Below are positions 15,955-22,823 of a stretch of 22,823 nucleotides of DNA, piece by piece (positions within the stretch are counted from its first letter, which is position 1; the number at the start of each line of letters is the position of its first letter). A program made the position numbers and the translations under genes. This stretch comes from Chryseobacterium sp. (GTDB lineage: Bacteria > Bacteroidota > Bacteroidia > Flavobacteriales > Weeksellaceae). The notes under the pieces are model-generated. The model ran no database searches, had not been told where the DNA came from, and saw only the letters and a program-made list of their open reading frames with translations. The stretch covers positions 1-22,823 of the forward strand of contig JASLCD010000250.1 in NCBI GenBank assembly GCA_030146295.1. The letters run 5' to 3'.

Positions 15955-16437
15955 TTATTTTTTCGAGTTCTTCACCTGTAACGCTCTCTGATAAAAAGAC
16001 TGATTGGCAATTTTCTCCTCTGCTTCATCAATCGCAGTCAGCAGATTGTTTTTATTGTCTGAAATATCTCCTAAAACCTGAGCCATCAGTTCCCAAACGG
16101 GTTTCATTTTTTCAATAAGTTCGTTCCCTTTTGAAGTCAGTTTAAACAGTCTTTTTCGTTCATCCTGCTTATCTTTTTCCCATTGGATCAAGTCCTGCTT
16201 TTCAAGTTCTTTGAGTAAAGTTATCGTAGACGGATGGGTATACCCTATTTCATTGGCTATTTCGACAACACTTGCTATTTCTTTTTTATAAATGGTGAAA
16301 ATAACCGGAAACCATTTCAATTCAAAATCAATTCCGAATGCTTTATAGATAAGCGCTCCGTCTTTTCTCAATTGTTCACTGAGGCGGTGCAGCCTGGTGG
16401 ATATGGCAAGAATTCCTGCCTCGTTGATCACATTCAT
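15955..16437 (-). CDS. MarR-family transcriptional regulator
   Basis: A 160-aa winged-helix regulator. N-terminal dimerisation helix about 5-35 (AISTRLHRLSEQLRKDG); helix-turn-helix about 55-82, with VVEIANEIGYTHPSTITLL as first and recognition helices; beta-wing about 84-102 (IQWEKDKQDERKRLFKLT), including the DxR tip of the family; C-terminal dimer helices. It starts 2 nt after the stop of the GNAT gene, so both form one transcript. The promoter of that transcript contains a palindrome suited to a MarR dimer, pointing to autorepression. No Cys sensor is evident, so the inducer is not predictable. Confidence 0.92.
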   Translation of the reverse strand: MNVINEAGILAISTRLHRLSEQLRKDGALIYKAFGIDFELKWFPVIFTIYKKEIASVVEIANEIGYTHPSTITLLKELEKQDLIQWEKDKQDERKRLFKLTSKGNELIEKMKPVWELMAQVLGDISDNKNNLLTAIDEAEEKIANQSFYQRALQVKNSKK

Positions 16438-16439
16438 AT

Positions 16440-16928
16440 TCAGTCAATATTTAAATGGTAAAAAACATCATCGGCACTCATTAAAGGGAATTTCACGGGA
16501 AGATCGCTTTTTTCAATCTTTACAAATTCATTCCTTTCGTAGAAACGCTGGGCTGCTTTCAGTACCGTTATGGTTCCCAAATATAAATCATCAATTCTGT
16601 TTTCGCGACAGAAAGAAATCAAAACTTCCAATAACTCCTGTGCAATATTCAGTTCTTTTCCTCTGAATTCCTTTTTTACAAACATTTTTCTGATGGCTCC
16701 TGCCCTGTCGTCAAATTTAACCAGCGCTATAGAACCTACCAGTTCGCCATCTACAAAAGCGCCCCAAAAGTTACCTCCGGCTGATATATAAAAACTTTCA
16801 ATTTGCAAAAGGTCTGGCTGATCTTCTATGGTAATCGGAATATTAAACTCTTTCTGCTGGATCGTCAAAATCAGATCAATGGCCTGTTCTGAGTAGGAAT
16901 TCCCTATGGATTGTATCTTTAATTTCAT
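16440..16928 (-). CDS. GNAT-family N-acetyltransferase
   Basis: A 162-aa acetyl-CoA-dependent acyltransferase. GNAT strands and motifs: FWGAFVDGELVGSIALVKF (about 54-72), then the acetyl-CoA motif region AIRKMFVKKEFRGKELNIAQ (about 78-97), and the late AAQRFYERNEFVKIEK (about 125-140). The pyrophosphate-binding turn RGKELNIA carries two more residues than the usual RGxGIG and lacks its glycines, so cofactor binding may be altered, although this variant occurs in some GNATs. It is the first gene of a two-gene operon with marR. The substrate, likely a small amine or antibiotic-type molecule, is not deducible. Confidence 0.88.
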   Translation of the reverse strand: MKLKIQSIGNSYSEQAIDLILTIQQKEFNIPITIEDQPDLLQIESFYISAGGNFWGAFVDGELVGSIALVKFDDRAGAIRKMFVKKEFRGKELNIAQELLEVLISFCRENRIDDLYLGTITVLKAAQRFYERNEFVKIEKSDLPVKFPLMSADDVFYHLNID

Positions 16929-16944
16929 AGTGTTATATTTTAAA

Positions 16945-16968
16945 GTACAAAACTACGTAGTTGAATAC
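16945..16968. promoter_or_regulatory. probable MarR operator palindrome
   Basis: A perfect 12-bp palindrome, AACTACGTAGTT (16951-16962), sits in the middle of a 24-bp imperfect dyad whose outer arms are GTAC and ATAC (9 of 12 positions pair). It covers the -7 box and part of the spacer of the GNAT-MarR promoter, the standard position for an autorepressing operator. MarR family sites are dyads of this size. Confidence 0.65.
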
Positions 16969-16979
16969 ATATATACAAA
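16948..16979 (-). promoter_or_regulatory. promoter of the GNAT-marR operon
   Basis: The minus strand has TTTG (16979-16976), a 20-nt spacer and TAGTTTTG (16955-16948), an exact match to the Bacteroidetes consensus in both boxes and spacing. Transcription would start around 16941, giving a leader of about 13 nt before the ATG at 16928. Confidence 0.75.
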
Positions 16980-17090
16980 TCAATTCTACTTTTTAAAAAA
17001 TTTTAACACAGAATTTTCGCAAAATTGAATTTCTATATGATGATATTTATGTAATTTTCTTTGCCTAAAAATTAATAACCGACTCCAAAA

Positions 17091-18071
17091 ATGAAAATAG
17101 AAAACCTGAAACCTTTCAACGGACAGCACTGTGAAACTACTGCCACAGGAACATTATTACAACACATCGGAATTGAACTTTCCGAGCCTATACTTTTTGG
17201 GTTGGGTGAAGGTTTAGGCTTTATCTATTGGAATATGAAAACGATGGACTTCCCTTTCATCGGAGGACGAATAAAACCAGATTTGCTCACTCAGAATTTA
17301 GCTAAAAATCTGAATCTTGATTTAATGGTAAAAGAAACTACTTCACAGCAAAAGGCCTGGGAGCAGGTAAAAGAGCTTCTCAATAGTGGCCACGCAGTAG
17401 GCTTGAAAATGGATTGCTATCATCTTGAATATTTCTCAAATCCTTTCCATTTTGCCGGACATTATGCTGCTATTTATGGCTATGATGATGAAAATGCTTT
17501 CCTGATTGATACCAGACAACAGGGCGGACAAGTACAAACATCTTTAAATAGTCTGGCTATGGCCCGTTCTGAAAAAGGTCCGATGGCTTCCAAAAATATG
17601 TATTATACCATCAGAAAAACAGACAAAAAATTTGATCTGCAAAAAGTCATCATCACTGCAATCAAGAATAATGCAGCTGAATATCTGAATCCACCCATTA
17701 CCAATATTTCTTATAAAGGGATTTTAAAAGCAAGTACTGAAATTGTCAAATGGTTCAGTACAAGTAAAGATATTGAAGGAGAATTTAAGCAAGCGGCCTT
17801 ACTCATGGAAAAAGCAGGAACCGGTGGTGCTTTGTTCAGAAATTTATACCGTGATTTTTTGAAAGAAAGTTATGAACTGATTCAGCTTGATCCGCTGAAC
17901 ACAGGCTATGAAGCCTTCACAGAAATTGCCGGACTCTGGACAAATGTGTCTCAGCTGTTTGAAAAAGTGAGCCAGACAAAAGAAATAAAATATATTCAAC
18001 AGGCTTCGGATATTTTAAAAACGATATCAGAAAAAGAGAAAAAAGCGATGGAAATATTGGTGACCCTCTAG
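17091..18071 (+). CDS. BtrH-like protein (BtrH N-terminal domain plus DUF4872-like C-terminus)
   Basis: A 326-aa protein with an N-terminal papain-like (C39-type) BtrH fold: the nucleophile C14 in GQHCETTATG, H124 in FHFAGHYAAIYGYD, and D140 in FLIDTR form a likely triad; VGLKMDCY lies between. The rest (about 185-326) is helical and looks like the DUF4872 C-terminal domain. BtrH itself is an acyl-transferase in butirosin synthesis, moving an acyl group from carrier protein to an aminoglycoside. Here no carrier protein, NRPS/PKS or aminoglycoside gene lies nearby, so the role is open: an acyl-transferase or peptidase-like enzyme acting alone. It is divergent from GNAT-marR. A weak -7-like TTTCTTTG lies at 17056-17063. 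Confidence 0.8.
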   Translation: MKIENLKPFNGQHCETTATGTLLQHIGIELSEPILFGLGEGLGFIYWNMKTMDFPFIGGRIKPDLLTQNLAKNLNLDLMVKETTSQQKAWEQVKELLNSGHAVGLKMDCYHLEYFSNPFHFAGHYAAIYGYDDENAFLIDTRQQGGQVQTSLNSLAMARSEKGPMASKNMYYTIRKTDKKFDLQKVIITAIKNNAAEYLNPPITNISYKGILKASTEIVKWFSTSKDIEGEFKQAALLMEKAGTGGALFRNLYRDFLKESYELIQLDPLNTGYEAFTEIAGLWTNVSQLFEKVSQTKEIKYIQQASDILKTISEKEKKAMEILVTL

Positions 18072-18101
18072 TTATTTTTAAAGATTCTTTTAACTCACAA
18101 T

Positions 18102-18138
18102 AAAAAAACGTATGCCAGAAATGACATACGTTTTTTTT
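18102..18138. terminator. bidirectional terminator between convergent genes
   Basis: A 13-bp perfect stem (18102-18114 with 18125-18137) has A7 at its left foot and T8 at its right, giving a U run in both directions. It ends the BtrH-like gene on the plus strand and the outer-membrane factor gene on the minus strand. Confidence 0.9.
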
Positions 18139-18157
18139 ATTAAATAGCTGAATATGG

Positions 18158-19573
18158 TTATTTCCAGCCTCCGCCTAAAGCCTGATAAAGCTCTACAGCT
18201 GCTTTCATTTTACTGTATCTTGCGTTGGAAATGTTCAGTTCTGCATTCAATGAATTCACACTTGCATTCAACACTTCAAGATAGTTGGCCATACCATAGT
18301 TCACTAATTCCTGTGAATAGTCAACCGATTTTTTGTAGGCATCCAGTTCTTTTTGCTTCAATTCAATAAATGAATCCTGTACAGAGAACACTCTGATGGC
18401 ATCCGAAACTTCTTTTCCGGCAGTCAGAACTGTCTTTCTGAAGTTTAAATAAGCTGTTTCCTGATTGGCAAGACTTACGTCATAGTTGGTCTGGATCTGT
18501 CTTTTGTTTAAGATCGGCTGAGCCAGTCCTGCCACTACATTCGCAAACAATGAATTTACACTGAATAAGTGGTCAATATCCACAGACTGCAGTCCTCCGC
18601 TTCCTGTCAATTTTAAAGTAGGATAAAACTGAGCCTTAGCAGCATTCGTCAGTTGGAAAGCATTCATTAAGCCAAATTCTGCTTTCATTACATCCGGACG
18701 GTTGGCCAGAAGCTGTGTCGGATATCCCAGTTTCAGATCGATCGGAAGCTTTTGCCCTTCCAGTGTAGATCTTTCAATAGAATGAGAGGGTTCTCCCATC
18801 AGAAGGCTCATCGTATTTTCAAGCAACTGGATCTGTGTATCGATATCAATCAGTAATGATTTGGCATTGAAAACGAGTGCTTCACTCTGCTGTACCGCAA
18901 CTTCAGTCACTGTTCCTGAAATTTTCAAAGCTTTTGTAGCTTCTAAATTTTTCTCTCTTACTGCAATGGTTTCCGTAATAATTCTCTTCTGTGCATCAAA
19001 AGTTAACAATTGATAGTAAGCAGAAGCAATAGAAGACACAAGACTGCTTTTTACCGCTTTATGGGCAGCAACAGTTCCTAAATAAGTGGCCAGCTGTGCT
19101 TTCTCCTGTGCTTTTAATTTCCCCCAGATATCTGCTTCCCATCCGATACTTGCCGTAATGTCAAACTGATTCACATAACGTCTCGACCCGATAATCTGTC
19201 CAAACTGAGTATTGATAGACTGAGTCTGAAAGGTATAATTGGGTCCGACAGAAAGTGTCGGCTGATAAGCAGCTTTGCTTTGTTTAAGATAGGCTTCTGC
19301 AGAATTGATACTTTCCAAAGCAATTCTGATATCAAGATTGTTCTCCAGTGCTTTAGAAATATGTCCCTGTAATATCGGATCGGTAAATATCTCTTTCCAT
19401 GAAATATCTGCGATACTGGTACTGTCTGAAGGAAGCATATCTGTACGGAAAAGCTTTTCGTCCACTACGTTCTTCGGTCTTTCATACTCCTTTCTTGCCA
19501 TACAGGATGAGATGGCCCCGAGTATGAAAACTGAAAAAGTGATTCCTTTTATGATGTTTAATAAACTCTTCAT
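18158..19573 (-). CDS. outer-membrane factor lipoprotein of an RND efflux pump (NodT/OprM type)
   Basis: A 471-aa TolC-like channel subunit. The signal peptide ends in a lipobox at C24 (AISSC). The two TolC-family repeats follow, each with long coiled-coil helices and amphipathic strands: LENNLDIRIALESINSAEAY in the first, with QPTLSVGPNYTF at the barrel entrance; ANRPDVMKAEFGLMNAFQL opening the second, with FYPTLKLTGSGGLQ in the corresponding place. NYGMANYLEVLNASVNSLNA near the end is typical. It lies 86 nt after the RND gene, in the usual order adaptor-pump-channel. The exported drugs are unknown. Confidence 0.93.
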   Translation of the reverse strand: MKSLLNIIKGITFSVFILGAISSCMARKEYERPKNVVDEKLFRTDMLPSDSTSIADISWKEIFTDPILQGHISKALENNLDIRIALESINSAEAYLKQSKAAYQPTLSVGPNYTFQTQSINTQFGQIIGSRRYVNQFDITASIGWEADIWGKLKAQEKAQLATYLGTVAAHKAVKSSLVSSIASAYYQLLTFDAQKRIITETIAVREKNLEATKALKISGTVTEVAVQQSEALVFNAKSLLIDIDTQIQLLENTMSLLMGEPSHSIERSTLEGQKLPIDLKLGYPTQLLANRPDVMKAEFGLMNAFQLTNAAKAQFYPTLKLTGSGGLQSVDIDHLFSVNSLFANVVAGLAQPILNKRQIQTNYDVSLANQETAYLNFRKTVLTAGKEVSDAIRVFSVQDSFIELKQKELDAYKKSVDYSQELVNYGMANYLEVLNASVNSLNAELNISNARYSKMKAAVELYQALGGGWK

Positions 19574-19596
19574 TATAAAAAATTAGAAATTAGATG

Positions 19597-19653
19597 TTAG
19601 AGGCCGGAAGTCAGACATAGCTTAAACTGCTATCTAACTTCCAGCTTCTCTAA
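19597..19653. repeat. 57-nt imperfect hairpin between pump and channel genes
   Basis: Two 25-nt arms (19597-19621 and 19629-19653), bounded by TTAGAG and CTCTAA, pair with a few bulges around a 7-nt loop. It begins 6 nt after the RND stop. There is no T run, so it is not a simple terminator. It could be an mRNA processing or stability element, or a copy of a dispersed intergenic repeat. Confidence 0.55.
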
Positions 19654-19659
19654 TTAATT

Positions 19660-22600
19660 TTATTCTGCTAAATTGATATCTTCTTTTTTGATAGGTTTAA
19701 TTTTTTCCTGCAGTGTTTCAAAGATCACATACAGAACAGGAATTACAAATAATCCTAAAATAGTTCCTATCAATAGTCCGATTGCCGCTCCCGTAGCGAT
19801 GGATCTGTTACCTACTGCACCAATTCCACTTGCCAGTACCAATGGTAACAAACCGAAGATAAAGGCGAATGATGTCATTAGGATCGGTCTCACTCTGGCT
19901 TTCGCTGCATTGATGGCCGACATGACAATTGTTTCACCATGATGCCTTCTCTGAACAGCGAACTCCACGATAAGGATCGCATTTTTCGCCAGCAGTCCCA
20001 CAAGCATGATCAGGGCAATCTGGAAATAAATATTATTTTCCAATCCCATAATCTTCTGTCCGAAATAAGCTCCCATTACCCCAAGAGGTAAAGAGATCAC
20101 TACAACCAACGGAAGAATATAACTTTCATACTGTGCAGAAAGGATAAAGTAAACGAAGATCAAACTTAACCCGAAGATCAGAAGGGTTTGAGATCCTGAA
20201 TTTAATTCTTCTCTGGTTAACCCGGTAAACTCTACCGCATAGTTTTGATTCAGAGTTTCATCTGCCACCTGCTGTACCGCAGCAATTGCATCCCCGGAAC
20301 TGTATCCGTCGGAGTTGGCTCCTGTCACCTTCACTGAGGTAAACAGGTTATAACGGCTTACAGATTGTGGTCCGTATGCTTTTGTCAATGTCACAAACTG
20401 TGAAATCGGAGACATGATCCCTGATCCTGTTCTGATATAGAGCTGGTTCAGATTATCAATATTCTTTCTGTTTTCAGGAAGTGCCTGAACCATTACTCTG
20501 AATTGCTTTCCATACTTGGTAAAGTCGGCCGTATAAATACCTCCAATATACCCCTGCATGGTTGCCAGGATGTCATTTACAGAAACTCCAAGCTGTTTGC
20601 TCAAAGGAACATTGATTTCCATCTGATACTGAGGATACTTGGTGTTGAATGACGTCTGTGCAAACTGAATTTCCGGTCTCTGCATCAGCTTACCGATGAA
20701 TTCATTGGTCTTGTTATCCAGATCTGCATATTCTCCCCCTGATTTATCCAGCAATACCATTTCAAAACCTGCACTGTTACCAAAACCTGGTACACTTGGC
20801 GGCTGGAAGAATACTACTTTCGCATCAGGAACAGCTCCTACAATTCCAAATAATTTTTTGGTGATATCTTCAGAAGTCTGTCCATCTTTTTTTCTTTCTT
20901 CAAATGGCTTCAGCTTAACAAAGGCAAGACCGTTGTTACTTCCGTTCCCTGACAGGAATCCTCTTCCGGTAGAAATCGTTACATTCTGAACTCCCGGAAC
21001 TTTCAGTGCTTTTGCCTGAAGTGTTTTCAAAGCGTTGTAAGTTCTTTCCATAGAAGCTCCCGGAGGAAGCTGAACATCTGTAAAGATAATTCCTCTGTCT
21101 TCTGTAGGTACAAACCCTTTCTTCATAGTGCTGCTTGCCCAGAATAAGATTCCTCCAGTAACAGCAAAAATAATAAGGGTTACCCATTTATGTCTTAGCA
21201 GGAATACAAATCCTCTTCCGTAACGTTCAGTAGTTGTTTTAAAAGCAATATTAAACTTATAGAAAAACTTCTGTAACAGGTTTAAATTTTTGTACTCTTT
21301 ATGGTGCTCTGCGTGAGGTTTTAAGAATAATGAACATAAAACCGGACTCAGGGTTAATGCATTAATAGCAGAAATGATAATCGCAATGATCAGGGTAATA
21401 CCAAACTGCTGGTAGAATACCCCTGTAGGCCCGGTAATGAAAGTCACCGGTATAAATACTGCTGCCATTACCAATGTAATAGAGATAATAGCCCCGGTAA
21501 TCTCATCCATTGCCTCTACTGTTGCTTTTTTGGCATCGGAAATACCGTGTTCCATCTTCGCATGCACGGCCTCTACAACTACGATGGCATCATCCACCAC
21601 AATACCGATGGCCAGTACCAATGCAAACAAGGTGAGCAAGTTTAGCGAGTATCCAAAAAGATTCAGGAAGAAGAACGCCCCTACAATAGATACCGGAACC
21701 GCGATAGCCGGGATCAGGGTAGATCTGAAATCCTGAAGGAAAATGTATACTACAATAAATACAAGGATAAAGGCTTCAATCAGGGTATGTACTACTTTGT
21801 CAATGGAAGCTTCCAGGAATTCATTGGTATCAAAGTTAAAAGTATATTTAATTCCTTTCGGGAAAGTACTTTCAGCAGATTTCAGATACGTTTTGATATT
21901 TTTAATAATCTCCTGAGCGTTGGATCCCGGAGTCTGGAAGATCCCCATACTGATGGAAGGATTGTTTCCGTTCTCCCCGATTCCTGTATAAGACTGACCT
22001 GCCAATTCTACTTTAGCAACATCTTTTAGCATCAGATTTTGTCCGTTTGCAAGAGATTTGATGATAATATTATCGTACTGCTCTTTATCGTTGAATTTAC
22101 CCACATATTTGATGATATATTCAAAAGAACTTCCACTGTTCTGGCCAATAGAACCTGCTGCTGCTTCTCTACTCTGCTCGTTGATAGCATTGGTAACATC
22201 GGTAGGAGTTACACTGTAGGCAGCCATTTTTGCCGGATCCAGCCAGATTCTCATAGAGTAGTTTTTACCTCCGAAAACGTTGGCATCCCCCACACCATTT
22301 ACCCTTTTCAGGTTGGGAATAATATTAATATTCAAAAAGTTCTGAAGGTATACATCATCAAGATCTTTATTTTCAGAATAGAAAGACATATACATCAGGG
22401 CACTGGTTTGCTGCTTCTGAGTAACCACTCCCGATCTCGTTACTTCCGATGGCAAAAGCGGAGTTGCTCTGGCCACACGGTTCTGTACGTTTACCGCTGC
22501 AATATCAGGGTCTATTCCTTGTTTGAAGAAAACCTGGATCTGGGCAGAACCGTCGTTCCCGGCGCTGGAAGTGATATAATCCATTCCTTCCACCCCGTTG

Positions 22601-22806
22601 ATCTGTTCTTCCAAAGGTACCACTACACTTTTCATTACCGTCTCGGCATTGGCTCCCGTATAGTTTGCGGAAACACTCACCGTAGGCGGTGCAATATCCG
22701 GATACTGTGTAACCGGTAACGAGATCAGCCCTAGTACACCGAGAATCACAATCAAAATTGAGATTACGGTGGATAAAACCGGTCTGTTAATAAAGTTTTT
22801 TATCAT
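19660..22806 (-). CDS. RND multidrug efflux transporter (AcrB/MexB-type, HAE-1)
   Basis: A complete 1048-aa inner-membrane pump, the same length as AcrB. The N-terminus MIKNFINRPVLSTVISILI begins TM1; the first periplasmic porter loop runs to about 335. TM4 holds the proton-relay pair D405 and D406 in GIVVDDAIVVVEA, and TM10 holds K941 in VGLLAKNAILIVEF, matching AcrB Asp407, Asp408 and Lys940. Arg-rich TM11 follows (KARVRPILMTSFAFIFG). It is followed by the outer-membrane factor gene; the periplasmic adaptor gene should lie upstream, beyond the window. It should export amphiphilic drugs or metabolites using proton flow. Nothing seems broken. Confidence 0.96.
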   Translation of the reverse strand: MIKNFINRPVLSTVISILIVILGVLGLISLPVTQYPDIAPPTVSVSANYTGANAETVMKSVVVPLEEQINGVEGMDYITSSAGNDGSAQIQVFFKQGIDPDIAAVNVQNRVARATPLLPSEVTRSGVVTQKQQTSALMYMSFYSENKDLDDVYLQNFLNINIIPNLKRVNGVGDANVFGGKNYSMRIWLDPAKMAAYSVTPTDVTNAINEQSREAAAGSIGQNSGSSFEYIIKYVGKFNDKEQYDNIIIKSLANGQNLMLKDVAKVELAGQSYTGIGENGNNPSISMGIFQTPGSNAQEIIKNIKTYLKSAESTFPKGIKYTFNFDTNEFLEASIDKVVHTLIEAFILVFIVVYIFLQDFRSTLIPAIAVPVSIVGAFFFLNLFGYSLNLLTLFALVLAIGIVVDDAIVVVEAVHAKMEHGISDAKKATVEAMDEITGAIISITLVMAAVFIPVTFITGPTGVFYQQFGITLIIAIIISAINALTLSPVLCSLFLKPHAEHHKEYKNLNLLQKFFYKFNIAFKTTTERYGRGFVFLLRHKWVTLIIFAVTGGILFWASSTMKKGFVPTEDRGIIFTDVQLPPGASMERTYNALKTLQAKALKVPGVQNVTISTGRGFLSGNGSNNGLAFVKLKPFEERKKDGQTSEDITKKLFGIVGAVPDAKVVFFQPPSVPGFGNSAGFEMVLLDKSGGEYADLDNKTNEFIGKLMQRPEIQFAQTSFNTKYPQYQMEINVPLSKQLGVSVNDILATMQGYIGGIYTADFTKYGKQFRVMVQALPENRKNIDNLNQLYIRTGSGIMSPISQFVTLTKAYGPQSVSRYNLFTSVKVTGANSDGYSSGDAIAAVQQVADETLNQNYAVEFTGLTREELNSGSQTLLIFGLSLIFVYFILSAQYESYILPLVVVISLPLGVMGAYFGQKIMGLENNIYFQIALIMLVGLLAKNAILIVEFAVQRRHHGETIVMSAINAAKARVRPILMTSFAFIFGLLPLVLASGIGAVGNRSIATGAAIGLLIGTILGLFVIPVLYVIFETLQEKIKPIKKEDINLAE

Positions 22807-22823
22807 TAGAATTTCGGTTTTAT

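Noticed and set aside
22039..22719. 226-aa plus-strand frame inside the RND gene
   Set aside because: Antisense to a clearly conserved pump gene; its composition is that of a reverse-strand shadow.
1..22823. CRISPR arrays, tRNA or rRNA genes, IS elements, phage genes, toxin-antitoxin pairs
   Set aside because: Looked for on both strands; no repeat array, RNA gene signature, transposase or toxin-like small pair was seen.

Overview
The window looks like a chromosomal segment from a Bacteroidota, most likely a Flavobacteriia member close to Chryseobacterium. Reasons: AT-rich DNA, a SusC/SusD pair behind a FecI/FecR sigma/anti-sigma pair, lipoproteins with short signal peptides, and several upstream regions carrying the Bacteroidetes -7 box TAnnTTTG rather than an E. 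coli -10. I see no IS element, phage gene, CRISPR array, tRNA or rRNA.

Layout. (1) 3-182 is the C-terminal end of an alpha/beta hydrolase, closed by a strong hairpin terminator. (2) 265-7397, all minus strand, is one apparent regulatory and uptake unit read right to left: ECF sigma factor, FecR-type anti-sigma factor, SusC-type receptor with an N-terminal STN signalling domain, SusD lipoprotein and a secreted glycerophosphodiester phosphodiesterase. This suggests inducible uptake coupled to cleavage of a phosphodiester substrate. (3) 7482-9234, minus strand, is a TPP riboswitch followed by a PnuC-family transporter (probably the thiamine-type PnuT) and an overlapping acyl-CoA-dehydrogenase-fold flavoprotein. 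(4) 9353-11456 holds an unrecognised protein, a DUF4142 lipoprotein and an AlkB-like dioxygenase. (5) 11457-11891 is the only gene-free stretch over 300 bp; it precedes a plus-strand TonB-dependent receptor (11892-14501). (6) 14581-18071 holds a YdeI/OmpD-associated protein, a zinc-ribbon protein whose C-terminus resembles EF-Tu domain 2, a GNAT-MarR operon with a palindrome over its promoter, and a BtrH-like protein. (7) 18158-22806, minus strand, is an RND efflux pump with its outer-membrane factor; the periplasmic adaptor gene should lie just past the right edge.

The strongest items for a second look are: the TPP-riboswitch operon containing a flavoprotein not normally tied to thiamine; the SusC that has STN but no room for the usual carboxypeptidase-regulatory-like domain, together with a GDPD; a related 10-mer placed 44-46 nt before both fecR and susC; the MarR palindrome inside a textbook promoter; and the zinc-ribbon/EF-Tu-D2-like protein. 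Family assignments come from reading motifs by eye, without database searches.
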